This document shows, piece by piece, positions 50,615 through 60,570 of a stretch of 64,000 nt of DNA. The number at the start of each line of letters is the position of its first letter. The stretch's first letter is position 1. Made by a program: the position numbers and the translations under genes. Origin of the DNA: Cyclobacteriaceae bacterium (GTDB taxonomy: Bacteria > Bacteroidota > Bacteroidia > Cytophagales > Cyclobacteriaceae); NCBI GenBank assembly GCA_016787565.1, contig JAEUUG010000016.1, positions 124,001-188,000 of the forward strand, written 5' to 3'. The notes beneath the pieces are model-generated. The model did no database searches and was not told where the DNA came from. It saw only the letters and a program-made list of their open reading frames with translations.

Positions 50615-53600
50615 TTAGTTGAAAATATAACGAAGTCCGAATTGCATGTAGTATGTTGATGTGATACTGTTGTTATCACGGAAAGTTTCTGAAACAGGAA
50701 GACCCCTATCAGTTTGTAGTCTGAAGGTAGGTTTTGTTGTTCCGCCAGGTGTTACAGAATTCAGGTTGGTAGGCACCAGAAGTGAGCTCGCATTAACTTG
50801 CTGGAAAATTCCCCAGTTTTTGTTCAGGAAGTTTCCAAAATTGAAGATATCCAGTGTAAACTGTAAGGTGTTGCGATACTTACCCGTGCTCACAAAGATA
50901 TCCTGTGCAAAGCGGAAGTCAATCTGATTTCTCCAGGGGAGTTTTGCTCCATTCCGTTCAGCGTAGCTGCCCTTATTCTTTTTCAGATATTCATCCTGTT
51001 CAATGTAGGCAAAGAAAATATCACTTTGCTGCTGAGCCGTTACAACATTAGGATTTGCAACCGTACCATAGTTGAAATCAGTGAAGGTAATTTCAGAAGC
51101 ATCCTTCGGGATGTAAATCAGGTCGTTGGTTTGTCCGTCTCTGTTAAAGTCAGAAGAATAGGTGTAAGAAAACCTTCCCTGAATTGATCCTTCGTAAAAG
51201 AGCGAAACAGATGTTGCAAATCGTTTCAGGTATTCCTTGCGATAGCTTAGCGATGCGATAACGCGGTTAGGAACTACATAGTTAGCAAAACTAAGTGGAG
51301 GGTTATTGGCGGCACCTACAATAGGTGTGCCGGACCATGTGTTGATAAGCTGGTCACCTGTTCCATCATAGAGATTCTTTGCATTGCTATGAACATAGGC
51401 TAACATCGCTGAGAAGCCACTGCTAAATTGTTTTTCAAGTTTAGCAGAGACAGAGAAATAATAACCTTTGCTACCATTAGAAAGCACAATCGGATTGAAC
51501 GCCCCGGTTCCAGTTGCATCACCATTTGGAACAGCTTGTCCCGCGTTGGTCAGCGGATTGATAAATTTGTCACGGTTCGCCAGTGGATAAATTCCGCGAT
51601 TATCGGGATAGCCCGTAGCGTTGAGTGCGGTCGGAGCAGCAAGGTTAACGTTTTTACCAAAAGCAACATTCAAGTCGCGATTTAAAATGGTCTCGAGTGA
51701 ACCAATCATACCATACGGTAACTTCGAATCAACTGCTAAGCTGGTTTTCCAGGTTTGAGGGAATTTGAAATTAGGATCTGTGGTGCTTACTGAACCCGGT
51801 ATTACCTGCCCAGGAGTAGGCTGTGTTGTTGGTCTGTAAGCATTTGGATCTGGATCAAACGGCATACTTGAGAATGGTAAATTGGCGGCACCCTGCCAGG
51901 TTTGAGTGATTTGCAAAAGACCTGCGTCACCCGATTGAGCAACAATCCAAACCGTTGGTACGCGACCTGTAAAAATACCTGTACCACCACGAACTTGAAG
52001 TGAGCGATCGCCTTTAACATCCCAGTTAAAACCGATACGAGGAGAAACCATTACCCTGTTCTTCGGAAGAACGCCAGTATCTACCGTCTGGCCGTCTTCG
52101 AAAGTAAGATCAGCTACCAACGGGTGAGTCTGAATTTCCTTTACATCGATATAGGTTGGCAGATCGAATCGAACACCGGCAGTCAAACGGAACTTATCGT
52201 TGATGGCCATCTCATCCTGAAAATAGGCTGAGTACTGTGCAAACTTAAAGCTTGGGAAAGCTTGTTCGTAACCAGGCAATAACGAATAGGTGATAGCGAA
52301 ATCACGGGGATTTTCTAAGTTAACAAAATCGTCCCAGGAATTGAACGTATAATAACTGGTAGCAAACCGCTGGAAACCATTCTTGGTTGTTTGCATATCG
52401 GCCTGAATACCCGCTGTAAAATTATGCATGCCTGATGTCCAGGTAACATAGTCGACCAAAGAATACGATTTCACTTCTCTCAGGTTTCCAAAAGTAAAGG
52501 GCTCATATCCAAACGATGTAAAGGGTGTACCTCCTTCCAAAATATCAACAAATGGAAAGACCCCACTATCAGAACTACGTGGGTCGTTTTGATTTGTGAA
52601 GGAGAACCGTAACGTGTTTGCGAACTTTCCTCCAAATAAAGAGTTCAACTCAGCAGCCAATGAGTAAAAGTTTGCTTCCTGATAATAGTTGGAGTTTTTA
52701 TACCATAACGCGTTGTTATTGGTACGTCCGGCACCAGTGGCATAGTTTGTCATCGGACTTCTTGATGTGCTCACGAAGCTTGGATTTTTACTTTCAACCT
52801 GGCTGTAGCGGATATTGAATCTGTGATTATTGTTAATGTTCCAGTCAATGCGGGCAACGAAACGTTGATTGCTGCTCTCCAGGTCATAGCCCTGATATGG
52901 GCCGGTAGCATAACCATAGTTTTCTCTTAAATATGTGCTGATGAAATCAAGCTCTGATGCCAATGGACGCGATACGTTTGGTGAACTTCCGAAAGGAGCA
53001 CTTGGCGTTGCGGCCACATTTAATTGACCCGGCCTGACTTCCTTGCCTGTTTCAGCATTGACGAAAAAGAAAAGCTTATTCTTGATTATCGGGCCACCCA
53101 AACGAAATCCATATGTATTGATCTGTAAGGGCTGTCGGGTTAGTTCTGCATTGTCACCAACTTTATTTCCTTGCTGATTCTCATTTCTCCAGAATGTGTA
53201 GGCTGAACCCGAGAAAGAATTGGTGCCTGAGCGCGTAACTGCGTTGATCGCACTACCGGTGAAACTGGATTGTTTCACATCATATGGTGTAATGTTAATT
53301 GAAATTTCTTCTAATGCATCCAACGAAATTGGTGATCCGTTGGCAGGAAGATTACCACCAATACCAAACGTATTATTAAAATCAGAACCATCAACAGTAA
53401 TATAGTTTTGACGGTAGTTACCACCACCAATTGCACCAGTATTGGTTGATGTCGCCTGTGGCGTCATACGAATCATATCGTTCATGCTTCTAGTAATGGA
53501 AGGCATGCTTAAAATTTGCTTGGAGTCAATGTTGGTGAGCGCTCCATTGCGGTTTCTGTTCATAATCGCATCTTCAACACCAGTAACAACAATTTCATCC

Positions 53601-53941
53601 AACTGTGTGCCTTCTTCTTTCATCAAGTGATTAAGTACATAGGGTTCACCCAATTTCAGGTAAATACCTTCGTAAGTCTGTGTCTTATAACCTACAAAAC
53701 TGATGGTGATTTTGTAAGGTCCGCCAACACGCATATTCGGAATCACAAATTTACCATCCGAAAGCGTAACAGATCCATACGTTGTTCCGGAGGGTTCGTG
53801 TGTAGCTACAACACTGGCACCGGGAATTCCGGCTCCTGCATCATCCTTTGCTGACCCTGTCAGCGAGGCAGTTGTCACCTGAGCAAAAATGGCCGGTACG
53901 GCCAGAAATGCAAAGGCCAAAAACAGTAGAAATTTTCTCAT
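50615..53941 (-). CDS. TonB-dependent receptor, Oar-like
   Basis: 1108 residues. Signal peptide to AIFAQ, then a CarboxypepD_reg domain (about 22-105; GSAKDDAGAGIPGASV). Next a plug region (EIVVTGVEDAIMN, ITVDGSDFNNTFG), then a large beta-barrel with the Oar-type features SYRKEYLKRFATSVSLFYEG and a C-terminal QFGLRYIFN. Oar-like receptors import large ligands or function in T9SS-linked protein uptake; the ligand here is unknown. No SusD-like partner is adjacent. It has a terminator and a -7 box. Confidence 0.93.
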   Translation of the reverse strand: MRKFLLFLAFAFLAVPAIFAQVTTASLTGSAKDDAGAGIPGASVVATHEPSGTTYGSVTLSDGKFVIPNMRVGGPYKITISFVGYKTQTYEGIYLKLGEPYVLNHLMKEEGTQLDEIVVTGVEDAIMNRNRNGALTNIDSKQILSMPSITRSMNDMIRMTPQATSTNTGAIGGGNYRQNYITVDGSDFNNTFGIGGNLPANGSPISLDALEEISINITPYDVKQSSFTGSAINAVTRSGTNSFSGSAYTFWRNENQQGNKVGDNAELTRQPLQINTYGFRLGGPIIKNKLFFFVNAETGKEVRPGQLNVAATPSAPFGSSPNVSRPLASELDFISTYLRENYGYATGPYQGYDLESSNQRFVARIDWNINNNHRFNIRYSQVESKNPSFVSTSRSPMTNYATGAGRTNNNALWYKNSNYYQEANFYSLAAELNSLFGGKFANTLRFSFTNQNDPRSSDSGVFPFVDILEGGTPFTSFGYEPFTFGNLREVKSYSLVDYVTWTSGMHNFTAGIQADMQTTKNGFQRFATSYYTFNSWDDFVNLENPRDFAITYSLLPGYEQAFPSFKFAQYSAYFQDEMAINDKFRLTAGVRFDLPTYIDVKEIQTHPLVADLTFEDGQTVDTGVLPKNRVMVSPRIGFNWDVKGDRSLQVRGGTGIFTGRVPTVWIVAQSGDAGLLQITQTWQGAANLPFSSMPFDPDPNAYRPTTQPTPGQVIPGSVSTTDPNFKFPQTWKTSLAVDSKLPYGMIGSLETILNRDLNVAFGKNVNLAAPTALNATGYPDNRGIYPLANRDKFINPLTNAGQAVPNGDATGTGAFNPIVLSNGSKGYYFSVSAKLEKQFSSGFSAMLAYVHSNAKNLYDGTGDQLINTWSGTPIVGAANNPPLSFANYVVPNRVIASLSYRKEYLKRFATSVSLFYEGSIQGRFSYTYSSDFNRDGQTNDLIYIPKDASEITFTDFNYGTVANPNVVTAQQQSDIFFAYIEQDEYLKKNKGSYAERNGAKLPWRNQIDFRFAQDIFVSTGKYRNTLQFTLDIFNFGNFLNKNWGIFQQVNASSLLVPTNLNSVTPGGTTKPTFRLQTDRGLPVSETFRDNNSITSTYYMQFGLRYIFN

Positions 53942-53976
53942 AAGTTTTGGTTTAGGTGAATGAGTTTTTCGAAGCC

Positions 53977-53984
53977 CAAAAATA
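53977..53984 (-). promoter_or_regulatory. probable -7 box (TATTTTTG) for the Oar-like receptor
   Basis: Minus strand TATTTTTG ends 35 bases before the ATG; leader about 30 bases. The remaining 53985-54143 between divergent genes shows no further element I can support. Confidence 0.5.
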
Positions 53985-54143
53985 TTCCTTTACCCTTTCA
54001 TTACCTTTATTGAACCTTTAAATCTTTCAACATTTTGTTTACAATTAGTTAACACCCTGTCTATCGACCATTTATAAAAACCATGTTAAATGTTTGATCC
54101 GGAATGCCTTACTTCAGCTCCGCAATAAACTTCTGGTTCGATC

Positions 54144-56717
54144 ATGATAAATACAACCTGCTTCTGCCTGCTCTTTTTCTTGTTGGTTACTTTTCAATCG
54201 TTTGCTCAGGTGGATTTGTCGTATTACCTGCCAGAAAACGTTACGTATAACCCGGCTATCCCAACGCCAAAGTCTGTTTTAGGCCATGAAGTTGGCGCGT
54301 GGCATGCCAGCCATGATAAACTGGTGTACTACATGCAAGCACTAGACCGCGCGTCTGACCGGATCGCCCTGGAAATAACCGGATATACCCATGAAGGGCG
54401 ACCGTTGTTGCTGCTTACCATCACGTCACCAAAAAACCACCAGCAACTGGAGGCCTTGAGAACCCAGCACCTGCAATTGAGTGATCCGGCAAAATCGGGA
54501 GGACTCAACACACGTGATATGCCGGTGGTATTGTACATGGGTTTTAGCATCCATGGCAATGAAGCCAGCGGCACCAATGCCTCCTTGCTGGCTGCCTACC
54601 ACCTGGCCGCGATGCAGGGCCCTGAGGCCGAAAAGCAATTGGAAAACACCATCATTTTGTTTGACCCGTGTTTTAATCCGGATGGCATGCAGCGCTTTTC
54701 CAGTTGGGTGAATTCACGCAAAGGCAAAAAAATATCCACCGATCCCAATGATACTGAGCACAACGAACCCTGGCCGGGCGGAAGAACAAACCACTATTGG
54801 TTTGATTTAAACCGCGATTGGCTGGTGGCACAGCAGCCCGAGTCGCAAGCCCGCATTACAAAATTTCATCACTGGAAACCGAATGTGCTTACCGATCACC
54901 ATGAAATGGGAACCAATACCACCTTCTTTTTTCAACCGGGAGTACCTTCCCGCAATCATCCGCTAACACCGGAAAAAAATTTAGAACTCACCCGAAAAAT
55001 TGGGGTGTACCACGCAAAGGCCCTGGACGCCATCGGATCACTCTACTATACGCAGGAAGGTTTTGATGATTTTTATTATGGCAAGGGATCAACCTTTCCC
55101 GATGCGCAGGGTGCCATCGGAATTTTATTTGAACAAGCGAGCTCACGCGGACATGCACAGGAAAGCACCAATGGGATCCTGCACTTTCCCTTTACTATAC
55201 GTAATCAATTTACCACAGCATTGAGCAGCCTGAAAGCTGTGTATGAATTACGTGAAGAACTGTTAAACTATCAACGCCAGTTTTTTAAAAACGCAGTAGC
55301 GGAAGCCGCGAAAGATCCCATCAAGGCGATCATCTTCGGTTCTTCAAAAGACAAAGCGAGAGCGTATCATCTCGCAGAAATTGTAGCACGTCATCATATT
55401 GACATCTACAAACCTGCATCCAACCAAATGATTAACGGGAAAAATTTTGAGACAGAGTCAAGTTATATCGTGCCGCTGAATCAGGCACAGTATACCCTGA
55501 TCAAAGGTATGTTTGAAAAACGCACGCAATTTAAAGACAGCATCTTTTATGATATTTCAAGCTGGACACTCACCCTTGCGGCCGGAGTTGATTATGAGGA
55601 AACCAAAACAATTCCTGCAATAGGCGAAAAGATTACAGCACCCGTGATGCCTGCGGGAAAACGCATAGGAGGTAAAAGTGAATATGCTTACGTTTTTGAA
55701 TCGCATGGTTATTATGCACCCCGTGCACTCTACCGGTTGTTGCAGCACAACATCCGTGTTAAAGTATCCACCGATCCGTTTTATCATCCGGATGGACGTA
55801 AATTTGAGCACGGCTCGATTCTCATTCCGCTAGGTGCGCAGGAAAAGCCCACGGAGTTAATCGAATTTCTGATTCAGGAAATCGTCAACCAGGATGGCAT
55901 TGATGTTTATGCCTTCCAAACCGGGTTGGATTATAAAGGCTCCAGTCTCGGCAGTAGTTCCTTTCAAACCATTCGAAAACCTGAAATTGCCATGCTGGTT
56001 GATGGCGGTGTAAATGCAAATGATGCCGGTGAAATCTGGCACCTGCTGGATACACGATTCGCTGTGCCGCTAACCCTGCTACCCACACCCTTGTTGAACT
56101 CGGTCAACGTAAATAAATACAACACCATTATTTTCCCTCCGGGATCGTATGCGATGATCTCGGATGGCACGAAAGAAAAATTAAAGATGTGGGTGCAAAA
56201 CGGAGGCATTATCATAGGCTTTGAAAATGCACTGACCTGGCTGAATGCTGCCGGCCTCGGAAAATTTGAAATGAAGAAAGAGGAAGACCAATCCGCAAAA
56301 AAGGAAATGCCAAAATCAATTCCTTATGCTGACATGGATGAAACCAAACGGGCGCAAGAAACAAGTGGTGCTATTTTCGAAGCACAGGCTGATCTGAGTC
56401 ATCCATTACTCTTCGGATACTCCTCACCTAAAGTTTCCCTCTTTAAGGGCAATAACCTATTCATGGAAAGGGCAAAGAATGCTTACGCCAATCCACTCGT
56501 GTTTACAACTTCACCCTTGCAAAGTGGATACATCTCAAAGCAAAACTATGCGAAACTCAAAGAGAGTTCTGTGGTTGGTGTGACCGCACTTGGTAGAGGA
56601 CGCGTAATCGGATTTACGGAAAACCTTGCGCTTCGCGCTTTCTGGTTTGGTACAAACAAGATGATGATGAATGCGATTTTCTACGGGCCGATCATCCACG
56701 AGGGATCATCCCGGTAG
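54144..56717 (+). CDS. M14-family zinc carboxypeptidase, secreted
   Basis: 857 residues. Signal peptide to SFAQ. The M14 zinc site has HGNE in SIHGNEASGTN, a second His in VLTDHHEMGTN, and substrate Arg in FDLNRDW. A catalytic Glu candidate lies in ILFEQASSRG near 330. The C-terminal half (about 370-857) is a long extension of beta-rich and glutamine-amidotransferase-like sequence (SYAMISDGTKEKLKMWVQNGG). Likely acts on peptides or peptidoglycan in the periplasm or outside. Its stop overlaps the convergent kinase stop by 12 bases. Confidence 0.88.
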   Translation: MINTTCFCLLFFLLVTFQSFAQVDLSYYLPENVTYNPAIPTPKSVLGHEVGAWHASHDKLVYYMQALDRASDRIALEITGYTHEGRPLLLLTITSPKNHQQLEALRTQHLQLSDPAKSGGLNTRDMPVVLYMGFSIHGNEASGTNASLLAAYHLAAMQGPEAEKQLENTIILFDPCFNPDGMQRFSSWVNSRKGKKISTDPNDTEHNEPWPGGRTNHYWFDLNRDWLVAQQPESQARITKFHHWKPNVLTDHHEMGTNTTFFFQPGVPSRNHPLTPEKNLELTRKIGVYHAKALDAIGSLYYTQEGFDDFYYGKGSTFPDAQGAIGILFEQASSRGHAQESTNGILHFPFTIRNQFTTALSSLKAVYELREELLNYQRQFFKNAVAEAAKDPIKAIIFGSSKDKARAYHLAEIVARHHIDIYKPASNQMINGKNFETESSYIVPLNQAQYTLIKGMFEKRTQFKDSIFYDISSWTLTLAAGVDYEETKTIPAIGEKITAPVMPAGKRIGGKSEYAYVFESHGYYAPRALYRLLQHNIRVKVSTDPFYHPDGRKFEHGSILIPLGAQEKPTELIEFLIQEIVNQDGIDVYAFQTGLDYKGSSLGSSSFQTIRKPEIAMLVDGGVNANDAGEIWHLLDTRFAVPLTLLPTPLLNSVNVNKYNTIIFPPGSYAMISDGTKEKLKMWVQNGGIIIGFENALTWLNAAGLGKFEMKKEEDQSAKKEMPKSIPYADMDETKRAQETSGAIFEAQADLSHPLLFGYSSPKVSLFKGNNLFMERAKNAYANPLVFTTSPLQSGYISKQNYAKLKESSVVGVTALGRGRVIGFTENLALRAFWFGTNKMMMNAIFYGPIIHEGSSR

Positions 56718-58712
56718 AACTTCCTCAACGGGTGATGGTAATGAAGTGACAGCAGTGGTTTGCGCTTCATTGTGTGCCGGAAGTGTGAAATAGAAAATTG
56801 TTCCGAGTCCATTTTCGGTTTCCAGCCATATCCGGCCCTTATTTTTTTCTACAAATTCGCGGCAGAGAATCAGCCCCAGACCAGTGCCGGCTTCCTGACG
56901 TGTGCCGAGTGTTGTAATACTCTCTAATGTAAAAATACGATCGAGGTGCGCAGCAGGAATGCCCACACCGGTATCGGCCACAGCAACAACGATTTCAGGA
57001 TCATTCTTTTTTACGGTGATGGTAATGGTACCACCGGTAGGTGTAAATTTAATAGCATTGTTAACCAGGTTCCGAATCACGGACCGGATCATATTCAGAT
57101 CGGCCCAGGCATATGCATCTACAGGTACAGCATCTTGTACGATAGAAATTCCTTTTGTCTGAAAATCGGGTTCGAGCAAATTAACTGCTTCATCAACTAA
57201 CGCCTTCACGTGCAGCCGCTGCGGCTCACAGACAACACCCTGCAACTGAAGCTTCGCCCACTGCAACAGGTTTTGGATAAACTCATTGGTTTGATCCATG
57301 TGTGTCTCTATTCCGGAAATAATATGCTTGAACTCTTCCGGGTTAACATTTCCTGCTTTGGCCAGCATCAGCGATAATTTCAGCGAAGCCAGCGGACTTT
57401 TTATGTCGTGCGAAACGACCGAAAAAAGTTTGTCTTTAATTCTGTTTGCCTCTTCGAGTTTAGCCGTCCGCAGTTTTACTTCGCGCTCCAGGCGATCATT
57501 TTCTTCCTGGCCTCTTTTTAATTCAAGCTCTTTAACACGTTCATTTTCCTTCGTTAACTGCTTCCACCGGTCGCCAAGGGCAAATGAAATGAAGAGCATT
57601 TGCAGAACACACCCCGTCATTAACCCGACATAATTTGTGCTGAGGTATCCTGGCATAAAGCCAACGCTGCTCATGGTGAAAATACCGGCTGCTACAAGCA
57701 GTGTAAACCATGCAATGAGGTAATAGCGTGCTGGCTTATACTTCCGGTACAAGCAATATCCGGCACAGACCAGCGCCAGCAAACAGTGCATGAAAATAAT
57801 GTAGTTGTGATATTGAAAAGATATCTGACGAAAAAATATGGTCATCAATATCGCCACACCGAGATCGAGAAACATATTTCCCAACAACAAATTATCCAGC
57901 AACTTACTGAATTGACGAACGTTCAGAAATGCACGCGTCAACAGTGTGGAACATACTACAAAGATGGGACCTGTAATCATGGCCAGAATATCATTGAACC
58001 CGGGGTTAGCGGGAAAGAGGTATAAAAAAGTATAGCCTTGAAAAAAAGACACCACATTAATCATGGTGAGCAAGGTCAGCACATAGTAAAAGGTTATTTT
58101 ATCGCGAATGGATAAGAAAAGAAATAACTGGTACAATATCATCACCAGCATGGCACCATAGAAAAGTCCATTGAGCAGTTGAATGGTATATGAAGTCTTA
58201 AAAAAAGCATTCCTGTCCCACACGGTAACCGGAACCTGAACGGAAGAGATGGTCAGCACCCGCAGGTATAGTGTTTTGGATTGTCCCGGTAAAATGGAAA
58301 AAGAAAATACGGGCTGGCGGTGCGGAAGATCGCGCTGCGCAATGGGGAAATGATCTCCACCGGTTTTCTGCAGTATTGCTCCATCTTCATCCGCTATGTA
58401 GAAATCAATCTGATCCAACGGAGCATAGGCAACTTCCAGCAGCCACTCCGGGTTTTCTGTTTGATTCGTTATGTCAATCTTAAACCAATGGGCTGAGCGA
58501 TCGAAACCAATATTGGGCGAGGAGGGTGACTCAGGTTTTGTAAAATCACGTACTCTGACTTCCTCCAATGAAAGTGTTTGTGTTGCATCACGATAATAGG
58601 TCAGGTTACCATTCACATCAACACGACCAGACCCTGTTAAAGTTATTGGTTGCGCAAGTGAAGCATATGTGCTTGTCAGAAAGATTAGGAGCAAAACGAT
58701 TCTGCACTGCAT
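56706..58712 (-). CDS. 7TM-DISM sensor histidine kinase
   Basis: 668 residues from ATG 58712. Signal peptide, an extracellular 7TMR-DISMED2 beta-sandwich (about 25-165), seven membrane helices (about 170-385) and a coiled coil. Then HisKA with phospho-His at about 435 in SVVSHDIKSPLASLKLS, and HATPase with IRNLVNNAIKFTP, VADTGVGIP and GTGLGLIL. No response regulator gene is nearby, so it is an orphan kinase. Its start lies 1 base after the hemB stop; an earlier start at 58757 would overlap hemB. Confidence 0.92.
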   Translation of the reverse strand: MQCRIVLLLIFLTSTYASLAQPITLTGSGRVDVNGNLTYYRDATQTLSLEEVRVRDFTKPESPSSPNIGFDRSAHWFKIDITNQTENPEWLLEVAYAPLDQIDFYIADEDGAILQKTGGDHFPIAQRDLPHRQPVFSFSILPGQSKTLYLRVLTISSVQVPVTVWDRNAFFKTSYTIQLLNGLFYGAMLVMILYQLFLFLSIRDKITFYYVLTLLTMINVVSFFQGYTFLYLFPANPGFNDILAMITGPIFVVCSTLLTRAFLNVRQFSKLLDNLLLGNMFLDLGVAILMTIFFRQISFQYHNYIIFMHCLLALVCAGYCLYRKYKPARYYLIAWFTLLVAAGIFTMSSVGFMPGYLSTNYVGLMTGCVLQMLFISFALGDRWKQLTKENERVKELELKRGQEENDRLEREVKLRTAKLEEANRIKDKLFSVVSHDIKSPLASLKLSLMLAKAGNVNPEEFKHIISGIETHMDQTNEFIQNLLQWAKLQLQGVVCEPQRLHVKALVDEAVNLLEPDFQTKGISIVQDAVPVDAYAWADLNMIRSVIRNLVNNAIKFTPTGGTITITVKKNDPEIVVAVADTGVGIPAAHLDRIFTLESITTLGTRQEAGTGLGLILCREFVEKNKGRIWLETENGLGTIFYFTLPAHNEAQTTAVTSLPSPVEEVLPG

Positions 58713-58713
58713 G

Positions 58714-59709
58714 CTATATTGATTCTGCTTGTTGCGTTGCTGCAAATTCTTTTGCAAAGTAGGTTAAGATAACATCCGCACCCGCTCTTTTTATACTTAA
58801 CAATGTCTCTTTCATTACCCGGTCACCATCCAGCCAACCTTTTTCGGCTGCCGCCTTGACCATGGCATACTCGCCACTTACATTATAGGCTGCAATGGGC
58901 AGCGTTGCATTATCTTTCAACAACCGAATGATATCAAGGTATGCAAGGGCTGGCTTAACCATTAAAAAATCTGCTCCTTCTTCCGTATCGAGTTCAGCCT
59001 CGCGCAGTGCTTCCGTTCTGTTTGCAGGATTCATCTGATATGTTTTCTTGTCACCAAACTTGGGAGCAGAGTCCAATGCATCACGAAAGGGATTGTAAAA
59101 ACCGCTGGCATATTTTGCGGTATAACTCATGATGGAAACTTCCGTGAATCCGTTACTATCCAATATGTTTCGGATGTACCCCACGCGCCCATCCATCATA
59201 TCCGATGGGCCTAGCATATCAACACCGGTTTCGGCCTGTGCCAGTGCCATCCTTCCTAAAATTTCAAGCGTTTCATCATTTACTATTTTACCATCCTTCA
59301 CAAAGCCATCGTGTCCGTCTGAGCTATACGGATCCATCGCCACATCAGTAATAACACAAGCTTCAGGAAACTGTTTTTTAATTTCACGTAAGGCTTTCAA
59401 GTAAAAGAAATCAGGATCATAACTGCGTGTGGCTGTTTTATCTTTGTATTGATCCTCCACAGCAGGAAAAATATCAAATGCTTGTATGCCAAGTTTCAAA
59501 CACGCTTCAATCTCTTTCAGCATACGGTCGGCCGATAACCGATATATACCCGGCATAGACGAAACTTCTGTTTGTTGATTTCTTCCTTCCAGCAGAAACA
59601 AGGGGAAGATCAGGTCACGGGTGGAAACCCATGTTTCTTGCACCATAGCTCGTATGGCTTCACTCTTTCGATTTCTTCGGGGCCTTTTCGTTAAAAAATT
59701 CGCAGCCAT
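58714..59709 (-). CDS. hemB: delta-aminolevulinic acid dehydratase (porphobilinogen synthase)
   Basis: 331 residues; condenses two ALA to porphobilinogen in haem synthesis. Active-site lysines lie in SYTAKYASGFY and FLMVKPALAYLD. The metal region reads PYSSDGHDGFV: Asp in place of the zinc Cys residues of E. coli-type HemB, indicating a Mg/K-type enzyme. Start at 59709 has a TACCTTTG box 21 bases upstream. It is followed 1 base after its stop by the DISM kinase, so co-transcription is likely. Confidence 0.96.
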   Translation of the reverse strand: MAANFLTKRPRRNRKSEAIRAMVQETWVSTRDLIFPLFLLEGRNQQTEVSSMPGIYRLSADRMLKEIEACLKLGIQAFDIFPAVEDQYKDKTATRSYDPDFFYLKALREIKKQFPEACVITDVAMDPYSSDGHDGFVKDGKIVNDETLEILGRMALAQAETGVDMLGPSDMMDGRVGYIRNILDSNGFTEVSIMSYTAKYASGFYNPFRDALDSAPKFGDKKTYQMNPANRTEALREAELDTEEGADFLMVKPALAYLDIIRLLKDNATLPIAAYNVSGEYAMVKAAAEKGWLDGDRVMKETLLSIKRAGADVILTYFAKEFAATQQAESI

Positions 59710-59729
59710 ACGGTTTAGTTGAGGGCCTT

Positions 59730-59737
59730 CAAAGGTA
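59730..59737 (-). promoter_or_regulatory. probable -7 box (TACCTTTG) for hemB
   Basis: Minus strand TACCTTTG, 20 bases before the hemB ATG; leader about 15 bases. It lies in the 66-base gap after the DUF2520 gene. Confidence 0.5.
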
Positions 59738-59775
59738 ATGCTTATGGAACATGAAAAAAATGAAAGTTTGAAAGC

Positions 59776-60564
59776 TCAGGGTTCCTGGTATGTATCAATA
59801 ATGTGCTGACTGATCAACTTATATACTTCAGCCACACGTTCATCATGCTGCAAAAACTCAATGTGTTTATCCAGAATCTCCAGGTCACCTCTTCTGGCCG
59901 GTCCCGTCTGTGCATTCTCCGGACCAATCGCCAAACTCTTATTGATCATCTCCGCGATCAGCGGTTTGAGCCAATCAAAACTCAAGCCGTTCTCTTTCAT
60001 TATATCCTGCGCCAGCAGCAACATGTGGTTAGTGAAGTTGGCCGCAAAGACTGCCGCTACATGAAGGGCCTTACGGTCGTGTGATGTGATCTTGAAAACA
60101 TTTTTGCTGATCGCTTTTGCCATTGCCATCAGAATCTTTTCAGTACGCTCATTTTCACTTTCAATAAAAATGGGTAAATCCCTGAAGTCGATTTTCTTTC
60201 CTTTGCTGAACGTTTGCAACGGGTAAAACACACCCAGATCAGGGGTAGCAGCGTAACCCAACACACTTAGCGGCTGACTTCCGGATGTATGAACCAAAAT
60301 GGCGTCTTCCGGCAAAATTAATTCCTGTGCAATAGTTTGGATAACATCATCCGAAGCAGCAATAACAAAAATGCGTGACGCACTCGTAGAAAAATCTAGG
60401 GAAGCCTTTACATCAGCCTCGTAGAGTTTTTCGACTAAAGCGGCAGCGTGAACAGGATTGGGACTGTACACTTCGCGAACCGGAAAATCGGTATTATCCA
60501 GTGCCGGGGCCAGGTGCCAGGCTAGGTTGCCTGAACCAATGAAGGATACCGGGGTTGATTTCAT
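59776..60564 (-). CDS. Rossmann-like/DUF2520 oxidoreductase
   Basis: 262 residues. N-terminal NAD(P)-binding Rossmann motif VSFIGSGNLAWHLAPAL (GxGN-type as in the ProC/F420-reductase group), then a helical DUF2520 domain (about 125-262) with HDRKALHVAAVFAANFTNHM. Structurally like 6-phosphogluconate-dehydrogenase-type reductases; substrate not known. It starts 6 bases after the prmC stop, so it is an operon partner. Cytoplasmic. Confidence 0.87.
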   Translation of the reverse strand: MKSTPVSFIGSGNLAWHLAPALDNTDFPVREVYSPNPVHAAALVEKLYEADVKASLDFSTSASRIFVIAASDDVIQTIAQELILPEDAILVHTSGSQPLSVLGYAATPDLGVFYPLQTFSKGKKIDFRDLPIFIESENERTEKILMAMAKAISKNVFKITSHDRKALHVAAVFAANFTNHMLLLAQDIMKENGLSFDWLKPLIAEMINKSLAIGPENAQTGPARRGDLEILDKHIEFLQHDERVAEVYKLISQHIIDTYQEP

Positions 60565-60570
60565 AGCAGT

